Below are positions 35,082 to 44,811 of a stretch of DNA of 64,000 bases, piece after piece (position 1 is the stretch's first letter; every line of letters starts with the position of its first letter). This DNA comes from Chitinivibrionales bacterium. GTDB lineage: Bacteria > Fibrobacterota > Chitinivibrionia > Chitinivibrionales > JANQEN01. The DNA lies in NCBI GenBank assembly GCA_028278335.1, contig JANQEN010000235.1, forward strand, positions 26,032 through 90,031. Reading direction: 5' to 3'. The position numbers and the translations under genes were made by a program. The notes beneath the pieces are model-generated. The model made no database searches and was not told where the DNA came from. It saw only the letters and a program-made list of their open reading frames with translations.

Positions 35082-35369
35082 CTATTCCTCTTCTACAAAT
35101 TTGTAAATTTTTTCTCCCTTTTTTGCCATACCCAGTTTTTCTCGGGCAATTTTTTCAATATAGGAAGTGTCATTTTTTAATTTTTCTATGGTTATTTCTA
35201 ATGAGTCTATGGTACCGTTCATCTGTTCGATTTCAGATTCCAACTCATTGATGTTTCGGTGAATACGGTAAAGGTTTAATAGACCTTCACTGCCGGTGAA
35301 GGAAAAATAGAGGGCAACAACAAGGCCAATCCCGATAATCCAACGACCACTTTTTTTTGGTAATTTCAT
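35082..35369 (-). CDS. FtsB/DivIC-like septum formation initiator
   Basis: A 95-residue bitopic protein: short basic N-terminus, one membrane helix (about 10-28), and a coiled coil (about 38-70) ending in YIEKIAREKLGMAKKGEKIY, the FtsB/DivIC hallmark. In known bacteria it joins FtsL and FtsQ/DivIB at the division site. It is 163 nt downstream of dprA and 11 nt upstream of the DUF502 gene. Confidence 0.85.
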   Translation of the reverse strand: MKLPKKSGRWIIGIGLVVALYFSFTGSEGLLNLYRIHRNINELESEIEQMNGTIDSLEITIEKLKNDTSYIEKIAREKLGMAKKGEKIYKFVEEE

Positions 35370-35532
35370 TATTTTCGTTTTAACCTAAATATCTCAAGGG
35401 TGTCTCAGTTTTTCCTCCTCCAATAGCTAAAAAATATAATACGATTTAAATTTGTTGATGTTTAATCGTTATAAAATTTCTAACCTTTAATTCGATGCTA
35501 TCATGAATCATTAGAAACAGCAATATCTTTTG

Positions 35533-36630
35533 CTATATTTTAACATACTGTTGGCCTGCAACTTGCATGACCGCACCTTTAAGTTCAAGATTTAAAAGAA
35601 GCGTATAGAGTTCAGACACCTCTTTTTTTATGGTTTCCGATAATTGGTCTACTCGTTGTGGTGTGTCAGAAAGTGTGTTGAGAAGTCTCTTTTCCTCTTC
35701 GTTAAGTAAATGCAGAGGGGGTGCGGTTGGTTTTGATGGGGGTGGAGATTTTAATGCACTATGGCTGATCACCTCAATATGATCGCAAATGGAATCCACT
35801 GATCGTACTGGGATGGCACCCTCTTTTATTAAATGAAAAGTGCCCATACTGCGTTCAGAAAAAATCGAACCGGGCACAGCAAAAACATCTCGTCCCTGTT
35901 GCATTGCGTAATGAGCGGTTATAAGGCTACCACTTTTCTTGGCAGCCTCCACTACCAAAACTCCGGCAGAGAGCCCTGAAATGATTCGATTTCGACGGGG
36001 AAAGTGGTTGTGAAGGGGAGGTGTGCCTGGTGGGAACTCCGAGATAATTGCTCCCTGATCTAATATTGCTTGAGCTAATTTTTTGTTTGAGGCAGGGTAA
36101 ATTTTATCCACACCACAACCAAGAACTGCAACAGTTTTGCCACCCTGGTTAAGGCAGGTTTGGTGAGCAATTGAGTCAATTCCTAAGGCAAGACCGCTTA
36201 CAATAGTGATACCACGGTCAACTAAACCTTTTACAAAATGTTCGCAAGCCTGCTTTCCATAGGGCCCCGATTTCCGCATACCAACAATGCCAATACAGGT
36301 TGAAGAAAGAAGCGACGGTGATCCCCGGACATAGAGTATTGGAGGCGGTGAGAAGGTCTCCTTGAGTAAGGTCGGGTATTGTTTGTCCATGAGGGAAAGA
36401 ATTGTGACCTCTCGCTCCTGGCACCATGTTACTTGATGTTGTGCCTTATCTAGGGTGTCAGGATTTTTAATTTGAGCAATTACATCAGGAGAAAAAAAGA
36501 GATCCTTTCTGAGTGTGGAATCTGATTCTTCAAAAATTTCCTTTGGTGAAGAGTAGTGAGATAAAAGCTTTTTTATTCCTGCTGGTCCCAAACCATGAAT
36601 ACTATTTAAGGCAATCCAATAGTGGAGCAT
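35533..36630 (-). CDS. dprA: DNA processing protein DprA
   Basis: Loads RecA on incoming single-stranded DNA in transformation, and is widely conserved even where competence is not known. The Rossmann-like fold has GIVGMRKSGPYG, GLALGIDSIAHQ, VLGCGVDKIYPASN, PRRNRIISGLS and GSLITAHYA. An N-terminal helix-hairpin region (LNSIHGLGPAGIKKLLS) and a C-terminal winged-helix-like domain (about 310-365) are present. In the SxGxNxLI motif the Asn is replaced (SMGTFHLI). It follows uvrC by 71 nt. Confidence 0.92.
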   Translation of the reverse strand: MLHYWIALNSIHGLGPAGIKKLLSHYSSPKEIFEESDSTLRKDLFFSPDVIAQIKNPDTLDKAQHQVTWCQEREVTILSLMDKQYPTLLKETFSPPPILYVRGSPSLLSSTCIGIVGMRKSGPYGKQACEHFVKGLVDRGITIVSGLALGIDSIAHQTCLNQGGKTVAVLGCGVDKIYPASNKKLAQAILDQGAIISEFPPGTPPLHNHFPRRNRIISGLSAGVLVVEAAKKSGSLITAHYAMQQGRDVFAVPGSIFSERSMGTFHLIKEGAIPVRSVDSICDHIEVISHSALKSPPPSKPTAPPLHLLNEEEKRLLNTLSDTPQRVDQLSETIKKEVSELYTLLLNLELKGAVMQVAGQQYVKI

Positions 36631-36701
36631 GTGGTTTCTTTCTGATAGAGATGTATGGTTTCTCAGGAGTAAAATATGTTTTGGAATAAAGGGAGACTCT
36701 A

Positions 36702-38516
36702 TTACTTTTTTGCTTTTATAAGGGTTTGGTGGATCCTTTCAGCTAATTCTGTGGTGACTCCTGGAATTTCAGTGAGTTTGTCAAGAGGGCTTTCTTTTAT
36801 TTTTTTAATCGATCCCAATGCCTTTAATAGCATTTGGGCTTTCTTGGGACCAATTCCAGGGATTCTTTCTAAACTGGAGTGGGACATTTTTTTTGACCGT
36901 ACTGTGCGATGATAGGTGATTGCCCAGCGATGCACTTCATTGCGAATACGTTCAATCATTTTTCGTGCAGGGTGTCTCTGGTTAAGTCGAGTTGGTGTCG
37001 AGGTATAGGCAGAAAAAATGATCTCCTCTTTTTTTGCAATTGAACAGAGCATCGGAGGGGAGGAGAAAGGTTCCAGTGCCTTGGCTGCTGCTGAAAGTTG
37101 TCCCTTTCCACCATCAATAAGAAGTAGATCTGGAAAGGGTTTGCTTTCCTTTTCTAAACGAGATAATCGCCGAGACACTGCCTCCATCATCATGGCAAAA
37201 TCATTTTGGCCAGAGACGGTTTTAATTTTAAACCGACGATAGTTGTTTTTGTCAGGTTTGCCATGAGTAAAGCGGACCATACCCGCAACACAGGAGTCGT
37301 CACGCAAATTTGAGATGTCAAAAGCTTCTATGGTATGGGGCAGTCTAGGGAGGTTAAGTGCTTTTTTTAGCTCCTGGGCAATCGCATCAGGCTGTGTCGG
37401 GGCTTTTTGAACGATATAGAGACGGGCGTTTTTTTCCGCCAGAGCGATTAAATCTCTTTTAAATCCTCGTTGGGGTTTGATGATATTGACACTCTTTTTA
37501 TAATGTAAAAGAAACCATTCCTTAAGAAGAGCTGTGTTGAAGTAGTGTTTCTCTGGAACAATAATCTCCTTGGGAATTTCCGAAAGTGAGCTTTGATAGT
37601 ATCGGAGGACGATATTTTCATGTTCAGCAAAGGGTGTGTCCCAGGTTGTTCGCTTAAAGAGAAAGTGTCGCCGCGAAAGAAGAAGCCCCTGCCTAAAAGA
37701 TAGAATACAGAGACAGGTTGTAAAATCGGATTGATAAATTCCAAAAACATCACAGGCTGTGTGTGGGGTCCGTAAATCGACTCGCTGAGTATTGGTTGCT
37801 TTCTTTATCAGTGTAATCTGATCCCGTAAAGAGGCTGCCGTTTCGTACTGAAGTTTTTTTGAGGCCAAAGCCATGCGTTTTTCAAAAAGAGTGATGATTT
37901 CTCTGGATTGTCCCTTTAAAAATTGGAGTAGAAGGTCAACCTGTTGCCCATACTCCTTTTGAGAAATAAGACCTGCGCAGGGACCACTGCAGTTGCCAAT
38001 TGCATGATTGATACAGGGCCGGGAAAGATATTTCTGAGGAAGCTTCTTTTTGCAATTTCTCAGCTTAAAGATCTTTTTTGCAAAGTCCATGTTTCGTCGC
38101 ATTGCCCCAGCATCGGTGTAAGGACCGAAATAAGTTGCACCATCGTTTAATAGTTTTCGCGAAACAATAAGGCGTGGGAAGGGCTCATTCGTGGTGATTT
38201 TTAAATAGGGAAAGTGTTTGTCGTCCTTTAGATCAGCATTATAGGGAGGCTTATGGGTTTTGATCAGGTTTGATTCAAGAATCAGAGCTTCCGTTTCGCT
38301 ATTTGTGGCAATCCAATCTATGGCTGCGACCTTTTTCATCAAGTAGGGTATTTGGTATCGACCATCGTTTTTGTCAAGAAAATAGGACTTTACCCGACTT
38401 CGAATATTTTTAGCCTTCCCTATATAGAGGTAGTGATCCTCTTGATCTTTCATGATATACACACCGCTGCATGTGGGGAAAGTATTTACCGATTCGATTA
38501 GTCTGTTATTTTGCAT
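36702..38516 (-). CDS. uvrC: UvrABC excinuclease subunit C
   Basis: Makes both incisions in nucleotide excision repair. The N-terminal GIY-YIG nuclease domain is GVYIMKDQEDHYLYIGKAKNIRSRV. Next come a Cys-containing segment (CSGPCAGLIS), the UvrB-binding UVR motif (ETAASLRDQI), the RNase H-like 5' incision domain (PHTIEAFDISNL, LLIDGGKGQL) and tandem helix-hairpin-helix motifs at the C-terminus (LERIPGIGPKKAQMLLKALG). The 604 residues are the normal full length. Confidence 0.95.
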   Translation of the reverse strand: MQNNRLIESVNTFPTCSGVYIMKDQEDHYLYIGKAKNIRSRVKSYFLDKNDGRYQIPYLMKKVAAIDWIATNSETEALILESNLIKTHKPPYNADLKDDKHFPYLKITTNEPFPRLIVSRKLLNDGATYFGPYTDAGAMRRNMDFAKKIFKLRNCKKKLPQKYLSRPCINHAIGNCSGPCAGLISQKEYGQQVDLLLQFLKGQSREIITLFEKRMALASKKLQYETAASLRDQITLIKKATNTQRVDLRTPHTACDVFGIYQSDFTTCLCILSFRQGLLLSRRHFLFKRTTWDTPFAEHENIVLRYYQSSLSEIPKEIIVPEKHYFNTALLKEWFLLHYKKSVNIIKPQRGFKRDLIALAEKNARLYIVQKAPTQPDAIAQELKKALNLPRLPHTIEAFDISNLRDDSCVAGMVRFTHGKPDKNNYRRFKIKTVSGQNDFAMMMEAVSRRLSRLEKESKPFPDLLLIDGGKGQLSAAAKALEPFSSPPMLCSIAKKEEIIFSAYTSTPTRLNQRHPARKMIERIRNEVHRWAITYHRTVRSKKMSHSSLERIPGIGPKKAQMLLKALGSIKKIKESPLDKLTEIPGVTTELAERIHQTLIKAKK

Positions 38517-38932
38517 ATTAGTTTGTTTACAGTCCTAAGAATTTGATTCATAGGGCAATTCCTTGCTAAAAAATAGTATTCTACCTCTCCTGTGGCTGAT
38601 TTAATACAATAAAGGAGCAAATACTATTGGAAAAACGAGGTGTTCCATAATACAATTCATAGATAAAACAAAAACCTCATTGGAGGATATTATATTTGCT
38701 TCTACAAACTATTAGATTAAAATATGCACGCATTTTTAATGTATAGTAATTTTTAACCCATTTCATTGGCATGAAAAAGAGAATCAAATTATTTTTCATG
38801 CAATTAATCATCACCATGTTTCACCGGATGTAAATTTGCATTACAGAGTAGAGGTGAGCCTATTGTCTTGCTTCCCAGTATAAACAATCTCAAGAAGATG
38901 TAGTACCGCACCCGTTCGGCTTAGGGGAAGAT
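38517..38932. other. 416-nt divergent intergenic region with a perfect inverted repeat
   Basis: Lies between divergent uvrC and the STAS gene. It contains a perfect 10-bp inverted repeat, GCATGAAAAA / TTTTTCATGC (38769-38778 and 38792-38801), that extends with one bulge to ATTG/CAAT. No T-run follows, so it is not an obvious terminator; an operator or small RNA element is possible. I see no gene. Confidence 0.4.
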
Positions 38933-39427
38933 ATGGAAGATGGAAAAGTTTTTTACTCGTTTGTAGAGAGCGCCTGTGTTATTAAAATGGTTGGTGCTAT
39001 GCTCTACAAGTCCTGCCAGGATTTAAACCGATTTCTTGACAAAGTTATGGAGGATCCAAAGATCAATGAGTTTGTCGTTGACTTGTCGGAAACAACCTAT
39101 ATTAACAGTACAAATCTTGGCCTCATCTCTAAACTCTATGAGCTTTCAATCAGAAAAAAAGGGCCCCGTCCTCTTATTGTTTCCACACGTGAAAATATTA
39201 ATGAGATCCTTTTGGATATTGGCTTTGCCAACATTTTTGATATAATCCATGATGTTAATCTTGAGAATGCCCAATTCGATACAATACCGGAGACCGAAAA
39301 GTCTCAGGAGAAATTAGGGAGAATAATGCTCGACTCTCATAGGGCGCTTTCAAAGCTCAATCTTAAAAACAAAGAACAATTTAAAGATGTAATTAAGTTT
39401 TTAGAGCAGGATCTCAATAAGGAATAA
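38933..39427 (+). CDS. STAS domain protein (anti-sigma factor antagonist-like)
   Basis: A 164-residue cytoplasmic protein. The STAS domain (about 1-110) has the conserved segment VVDLSETTYINSTNLGLISKLY, where a Ser or Thr (INST) sits at the usual phosphorylation position. A C-terminal helical tail (about 120-164) is charged and unrelated to known domains. The ATG follows AGGGGAAGAT. Such proteins act in partner-switching control with anti-sigma kinases, but no kinase gene is nearby. Confidence 0.75.
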   Translation: MEDGKVFYSFVESACVIKMVGAMLYKSCQDLNRFLDKVMEDPKINEFVVDLSETTYINSTNLGLISKLYELSIRKKGPRPLIVSTRENINEILLDIGFANIFDIIHDVNLENAQFDTIPETEKSQEKLGRIMLDSHRALSKLNLKNKEQFKDVIKFLEQDLNKE

Positions 39428-39707
39428 ATAAAAGGGCTTCAGATTTTTATCAACCTTCAGGGTTCAAATTATTCTGTTTTATTTTAATGTTAATTGATGT
39501 AGAAATGTTCAGGGAAAAATCCCAAAAATCTGTTTATTAATAAGTGGTTATGGTTATCTGTTTAATTGATAATAAAATTTATTTATCTCTATAATAGAAT
39601 TTCAAATTGCTTATCTTTGTAAAAAAAATGTATTTTGAATGATTATGGTATATCCTCATTTGGCGTCGCTTGTATTAAGAACAATCCTTTGGTAAAGGTT
39701 CTAAGCG

Positions 39708-40082
39708 ATGAGCACAACACCGTATCGTATTCTTGTTGTTGATGATGAGGCTGGAATCAGAAAGATTCTGAGGCTGTTTTTAGAACGTGAAGGATATACT
39801 GTGTTTGAGGCGGTTTCTGGAAAACAGGCGCAGGAAATTATCCAGAAAGAGAAGCCCCATCTTGTTATACTTGATGTAATTCTCTGCGGTATGACCGGAT
39901 TTGATGTGTGTGAATGGGTGAAGAAAAATCCCAATACAAAAGATACGATAGTTATTTTATTCACCGCACTAAATCAGGAACATGACCAAAAAGAGGCAAA
40001 GCGGGTGCAATGTGACGACTATTTAACTAAGCCACAAAATCCCGTTGATATTATAAAAAAGGTAAAAGAATTTTTAACATAA
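39708..40082 (+). CDS. Single-domain response regulator
   Basis: A 124-residue CheY-like receiver with no output domain. The acidic pocket is VVDDEAG, the phospho-acceptor Asp is in LVILDVILCGMTGFD (about residue 55), and the conserved Thr and Lys are in ILFTALN and DYLTKPQNP. It lies 280 nt after the STAS gene and 86 nt before secD. No cognate kinase is adjacent. Confidence 0.88.
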   Translation: MSTTPYRILVVDDEAGIRKILRLFLEREGYTVFEAVSGKQAQEIIQKEKPHLVILDVILCGMTGFDVCEWVKKNPNTKDTIVILFTALNQEHDQKEAKRVQCDDYLTKPQNPVDIIKKVKEFLT

Positions 40083-40168
40083 CGATAAACGATAGATAAT
40101 ACGTTAAATCACAAGTAAGGCGCTGTTGGCAATTACTTGATAACTATGGTGAAAGGCTCGTTAAACCT

Positions 40169-41878
40169 ATGAAGAAGAATAGCCCGATTAGCATTATAAT
40201 AATCCTCGCAATTACCGGACTGGCTATCTGGTTTCTCTATCCTTCGGTAACCTTTTATATGCAGCCCCCGGAAAAGCGCATGGAGATCGTTCAAAAGAAT
40301 CCCGATGTCTTAAAAAAGGTTATCAACTTAGGATTGGACTTACAGGGTGGTATGCGCTTAGTTCTCGAAATAGATCGTTCTCAGCTTAAAAAGGAGCAGG
40401 AGAAGAATGTCCTTGATAGAGCTTATGCAATCATTGAAAACCGTGTCAACGGATTAGGTGTTGCTGAACCAACTATCCAAAAGCAGGGCCGTGATCGACT
40501 TATCGTAGAGTTACCCGGCCTTAAGGATGGGGAAGCTGCAAAGGGTGTTGTTGGATCTACTGCTCAGTTGGAGTTTAAGCTTGTGCGAGAACCTAAGGAA
40601 CTCGATAAGGCAATAAAAATTATCGATAAGGTTCTTAAGGGAAAAGAGACAAAAGATTCTACACAATCTGATACTACTGCAGCAGAAGAGGCAAAGGTTG
40701 CTGCAGACAAGGAGTCTCAGGAGCAAGCAGAGCAGCTCTTTGCTGGTGAAGAGGCTGAAGCTAAGAAAGATACAGCCGCTGGTGAAGAAGTATCAGAGGA
40801 GGATATCTTTGAGGTAGAATCCTTTTCTCAGCATCTTATTGGGGTTGGCAATCAGATTGGTGTAAAAAAGCGTGACCGTGCAAAGGTTGAGGGAATCCTT
40901 GGAAGAAAAGATGTGAAGGATGCTCTTAAGCGTGCTGGTCTTGGTGGTAGCTGTTTTCTCTGGAGCCATGACTTAGAGAAGCAGGGTAATGATGAGTTTT
41001 ATTTGCTATACTATTTAAAGGAAAGAGCCGAGCTTACCGGTGATATTATCAAGAATGCCCGTTGGGAGATTGCTCAGGGTGGAATGGAGGCTGGTCAGTA
41101 TGTTGTTAATCTTGAGATGAACAACAAGGGGGCAAAGCGCTTTTCCCGAGTGACCGGTGTTAATGTAAACAAGTTTTTGGCTATTGTTTTAGATAGCACA
41201 GTATACTCTGCACCGGTTATTAGGCAGAAGATTCCCCATGGCCGTGCTCAGATTACGGGAAGCTTTTCTAGTGAAGATGCAAAGGGTTTGGCAATTGTTT
41301 TAACTGCCGGTGCCCTTCCTGCTCCAGTTAAAATTATTGAAGAGCGGACTGTGGGCCCATCATTAGGGCAGGATTCAATTAAAAAAGCGGTAATGGCAAG
41401 TATAATTGGTTTTGTCCTTGTTGTTGTTTTCATGATTGTTTATTATAAACTTGCTGGTGTAATAGCAATTGGCGCTCTTTTTTTGAACCTGGTATTTGTT
41501 ATTGCAATCATGGCAAGTATAAGCGGTGCCACACTGACTCTTCCAGGCATTGCTGGATTGATACTGGTTATTGGTATGACCATCGATGCGAATGTGATTA
41601 TATTCGAGCGTATTCGTGAAGAGCTTGCCATAGGCAAAACAATTAGAAGTGCAGTTGATGCGGGATATTCTCGTGCCTTTGTAACTATTATGGATGCTAA
41701 TATTACAACACTCTTTACTGCTGCAATTCTCATGTGGGTTGGAACTGGTCCCATTCGTGGATTTGCCGTGGTCATGATTCTTGGAATTATTGCATCACTC
41801 TTTACAGCACTCTTTGTAACCCGCGTCATTTTCAATATGATTACCGCGTCAAAAGATATTAAGAAATTAAGCATTTAA
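40169..41878 (+). CDS. secD: Protein translocase subunit SecD
   Basis: Membrane subunit that uses the proton gradient to help proteins leave the Sec channel. One N-terminal helix, a large periplasmic domain (beginning LGLDLQGGMRLVLEID), and five C-terminal helices with GMTIDANVIIFERIREEL. The periplasmic domain contains an unusual acidic, Ala/Glu/Lys/Asp-rich insertion at about residues 157-214 (around TTAAEEAKVAADKESQEQ). It is 22 nt upstream of secF, so the two are cotranscribed. Confidence 0.94.
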   Translation: MKKNSPISIIIILAITGLAIWFLYPSVTFYMQPPEKRMEIVQKNPDVLKKVINLGLDLQGGMRLVLEIDRSQLKKEQEKNVLDRAYAIIENRVNGLGVAEPTIQKQGRDRLIVELPGLKDGEAAKGVVGSTAQLEFKLVREPKELDKAIKIIDKVLKGKETKDSTQSDTTAAEEAKVAADKESQEQAEQLFAGEEAEAKKDTAAGEEVSEEDIFEVESFSQHLIGVGNQIGVKKRDRAKVEGILGRKDVKDALKRAGLGGSCFLWSHDLEKQGNDEFYLLYYLKERAELTGDIIKNARWEIAQGGMEAGQYVVNLEMNNKGAKRFSRVTGVNVNKFLAIVLDSTVYSAPVIRQKIPHGRAQITGSFSSEDAKGLAIVLTAGALPAPVKIIEERTVGPSLGQDSIKKAVMASIIGFVLVVVFMIVYYKLAGVIAIGALFLNLVFVIAIMASISGATLTLPGIAGLILVIGMTIDANVIIFERIREELAIGKTIRSAVDAGYSRAFVTIMDANITTLFTAAILMWVGTGPIRGFAVVMILGIIASLFTALFVTRVIFNMITASKDIKKLSI

Positions 41879-41900
41879 CATATATCAATAAGGAACATGT

Positions 41901-42818
41901 ATGCAGCTTTTTAAATCACCAAATTTTAACTTTATCGGAAATCGCAATAAGGCATTTATATTTTCCGGCTGCCTTTTCTTAGTAACCTTGGTGTTTCTGG
42001 GTATTCATAAAGGCCCTAACCCCTCCATTGATTTTGCCGGTGGAACAGTGGTACAGCTAAAATTTGAAAAATCTATTATCAATGACTTGTCAAAGATTAA
42101 ATCTATTATTAACTCCTTAGATTTTGGAAAACCCGAGGTAAAAACCATTGGCAATAGTGCAGATAATGAGATTCAGGTTACCGTTAAAAAGAAGGCTGAG
42201 GGAACTCTGGTTGGTGATGCAATAAAAAATGCCCTGACCCAACAGTATGCTGAAAATGCTTTTGAGTTGCGTCGTGAAGAGAAGGTTGGTCCCAAAATTG
42301 GCGGTGAGCTTCAGAGAAATGCAGTTCTTGCTATATTGCTTTCTATGTTAGGTATTGTCATCTATATTGGCATACGCTTTCATTTACCCTTCGGTATTGC
42401 AGCGATCGTTGCACTGTTTCATGATATCGTTGTTACCATTGGCGTTTTTGCGGTGTTTAATTTTGAGGTCTCCCTGCCAATCATCGCTGCCATTTTAACT
42501 ATCATAGGATACTCGCTCAACGATACAATTGTTGTGTTTGACCGGATTCGTGAAAATCTTGGTACAATGAGCGCGAAAAAGAGCTTCGAGGATAAGCTCA
42601 ATGCCAGCATCAATCAGTGTTTGTCAAGAACAATTATTACCTCTTTGACAACCCTGGTTGTGGTTATGGCGATCCTCTCCTTCTTCTATAACAGTGGTGA
42701 TGTGATTAAATATTTTGCAGTGGCGCTTCTTACTGGTGTTTTAGTCGGAACCTACTCATCAGTATTTATTGCGAGTCCCTTTTTGGTACTTTGGAATAAA
42801 AAGTGGCAAATTAAATAA
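41901..42818 (+). CDS. secF: Protein translocase subunit SecF
   Basis: Partner of SecD. It starts with one membrane helix, then SIDFAGGTVVQLKF, and then the five-helix block with GYSLNDTIVVFDRIRENL and LSRTIITSLTTLVVVMAI. Its 305 residues are the usual length. The ATG follows AAGGAACATGT. The gene converges on a small hypothetical gene 21 nt away. Confidence 0.94.
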   Translation: MQLFKSPNFNFIGNRNKAFIFSGCLFLVTLVFLGIHKGPNPSIDFAGGTVVQLKFEKSIINDLSKIKSIINSLDFGKPEVKTIGNSADNEIQVTVKKKAEGTLVGDAIKNALTQQYAENAFELRREEKVGPKIGGELQRNAVLAILLSMLGIVIYIGIRFHLPFGIAAIVALFHDIVVTIGVFAVFNFEVSLPIIAAILTIIGYSLNDTIVVFDRIRENLGTMSAKKSFEDKLNASINQCLSRTIITSLTTLVVVMAILSFFYNSGDVIKYFAVALLTGVLVGTYSSVFIASPFLVLWNKKWQIK

Positions 42819-42839
42819 ACTGTAAAGCTTAGTTACTAC

Positions 42840-43337
42840 TTATAGAAGAATTTTTAGGTAGGGTGTTTGAATCAGGTTTCGTAGCGAGGTGTGATTCAAC
42901 CACTCTACGCTTTTTACCCGCCAGAAAATCCCCTCCTTTTCCAAATCTGCACGAAGAGGTTCTTCGTATCCCTCCTTACCTATAATATTTTCTTTATTGC
43001 CAAAAAATATGGCATCGACCTGTGCACTAAGCTGCACCGACGCTCGGCTATCTGAAACCTCGATAGAGCTTATGGTAAAGGAGATGTCTAAGCTGTCACA
43101 CTTTTGACTCAAAGCAAAGAGCATTCCCTTAATTGCTTCTCGGTTGAGTCCATAGGAATCAGTGTATTTATCAGATACAAAGGAGAGGGCCTGTAATGAT
43201 TCGTGTTGTTCAATTTGTGTAACGCATTTTCCTATGGCTGATTCAATCCTTTTGTGATTCTTGGAGAAGAAAAATAGGTAGATTAGAAGTATTGCTATGG
43301 CTATGATACAGAGAGAGATGATTTTTTTTAGGGTCAT
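42840..43337 (-). CDS. Membrane-anchored protein of unknown function
   Basis: A 165-residue protein with one N-terminal membrane helix (about 8-26, IAIAILLIYLFFF) and a soluble domain of mixed alpha/beta character. The alternation (FTISSIEVSDSRASVQLSAQVDAIFF and IFWRVKSVEWLNH) suggests an NTF2-like cone fold, inferred from pattern only. It is 40 nt downstream of the tryptophanase-like gene on the same strand, so they may share a transcript. Confidence 0.6.
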   Translation of the reverse strand: MTLKKIISLCIIAIAILLIYLFFFSKNHKRIESAIGKCVTQIEQHESLQALSFVSDKYTDSYGLNREAIKGMLFALSQKCDSLDISFTISSIEVSDSRASVQLSAQVDAIFFGNKENIIGKEGYEEPLRADLEKEGIFWRVKSVEWLNHTSLRNLIQTPYLKILL

Positions 43338-43376
43338 GAGAAGCGGTTCCTGTTCATGAGTGATTGAAAAAGATGG

Positions 43377-44750
43377 TTAGGGTATCTTTTTAAAATGGCA
43401 GGTAAAGTGTCGTAAGAATGTTGGCTGGTAAGTGATTTTATAACCTCCGATTTTGTCTCGTTTTTTCCATACGGTGTCAAGAGTCTCAAGAATGTAGTCA
43501 AAGTGACTTTGTGTGTAAACCCGCCGTGGAAAGGCCAGGCGGACTAATTCTAAGGGTGCCGGAATTTCATTGCCCTTCTTGTCAATTTTTCCGAACATAA
43601 CACTGCCAAGCTCTACTCCTCGAATGCCACCCTCTGTATAGAGCGTATTTACCAAGCCAATACCAGGATAGGCTAATGGAGGTATGTGGGGTAAAAAGGC
43701 CTTTGCGTCAATAAAGATGGCATGACCCCCAGCTGGCCGCACATAGGGGATCGAGAGGGTGTCCAAGGCTTTGGCCACATAGGTAACCGTGGCGTGACGG
43801 TATTCTTGGTACTCCAGCTCCAATGCTTCCATGAGGCCCACAGCTGCAGCTTCAAGGTCACGACCAGCAAGGCCGCCATAAGTGGGGAAGCCCTCTTTAA
43901 GAATTAAAAGATTCTTAAAATCCTGTGCCCATTGATCATTGTTGCATGCTAAAAAGCCACCGATATTCACCAAGCCATCCTTTTTAAGGCTCATAGTGGC
44001 CCCATCAGCAAGGGAAAACATCTCCTTAGCGATTGCTTTAAGTGATTTATCTGCATAGCCCTTTTCTCGTTGCTTGATAAAAAAGGCGTTTTCTGCGTAG
44101 CGGCAGGCATCGATGAAAAGAGGGATAGCATGTTTGGAGCAAAGATGCTTTACCTCTCGCATATTTTGTAGAGAGACCGGTTGCCCACCACCAGTATTAT
44201 TGGTGATCGTAAGCATAACAAAGGGGATCCTTTTTGCACCATAGTTGTGGATGCAGGACTCCAATTTATTGAGATCCATATTTCCCTTAAAGGGTGCGTC
44301 TAAGTTGTTCTGTAAACCTTCGTCACAGAGCAGATCGTGGGCTTGAGCACCAACAAATTCAATGTTAGCTCGGGTAGTATCAAAGTGGCTATTGTTTGGA
44401 ATGATGTCGCCTTTTTTTAGGCGTGTTGTCGCAAGAATGCTCTCGGCTGCTCGACCTTGGTGGGTTGGGAGGATGTGCTTAAATCCGGTAATGTCATGAA
44501 CTGTGGCATAAAACTTTTTCCAAGAGCTGCTTCCAGCATAACTTTCGTCACCAAGCATCATAGCAGCCCACTGTTTGGTAGACATAGCTCCGGTCCCACT
44601 ATCAGTGAGCAGGTCGATACTACAGTCCTCTGCATCAAGAAGAAACACATTGCTATGGGCTTTTTTAAGCGCGGCGATTCGCTGCTTTTTTGAAGGGGTC
44701 GGTAAGGGCTCGGTCATTTTAATACGGAACGGTTCAATAATTGTGTTCAT
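43377..44750 (-). CDS. Tryptophanase/tyrosine phenol-lyase family beta-eliminating lyase, tryptophanase-like
   Basis: PLP enzyme of the aromatic amino-acid lyase family; a tryptophanase splits Trp to indole, pyruvate and ammonia. The PLP lysine lies in MSLKKDGLVNIGGFLA. HFDTTRAN has Asp where tryptophanase has Asp and tyrosine phenol-lyase has Thr, and VELGSV lacks the Arg that tyrosine phenol-lyase uses to bind phenol. Both choices favour tryptophanase. The 457 residues are normal. No tnaC-like leader peptide or tnaB permease is visible. It is divergent from argR, with an AT-rich palindrome between. Confidence 0.8.
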   Translation of the reverse strand: MNTIIEPFRIKMTEPLPTPSKKQRIAALKKAHSNVFLLDAEDCSIDLLTDSGTGAMSTKQWAAMMLGDESYAGSSSWKKFYATVHDITGFKHILPTHQGRAAESILATTRLKKGDIIPNNSHFDTTRANIEFVGAQAHDLLCDEGLQNNLDAPFKGNMDLNKLESCIHNYGAKRIPFVMLTITNNTGGGQPVSLQNMREVKHLCSKHAIPLFIDACRYAENAFFIKQREKGYADKSLKAIAKEMFSLADGATMSLKKDGLVNIGGFLACNNDQWAQDFKNLLILKEGFPTYGGLAGRDLEAAAVGLMEALELEYQEYRHATVTYVAKALDTLSIPYVRPAGGHAIFIDAKAFLPHIPPLAYPGIGLVNTLYTEGGIRGVELGSVMFGKIDKKGNEIPAPLELVRLAFPRRVYTQSHFDYILETLDTVWKKRDKIGGYKITYQPTFLRHFTCHFKKIP

Positions 44751-44811
44751 AGTATTGTGTGCGGTCTCGTTAATAGTTTGTGGATATTTTATTACAATAA
44801 GTTTATACTAC

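Noticed and set aside
38569..38690. Candidate CRISPR or tandem repeats in the uvrC upstream region
   Set aside because: Only AT-rich similarity; no regularly spaced repeat units. No CRISPR array was seen anywhere in the window.
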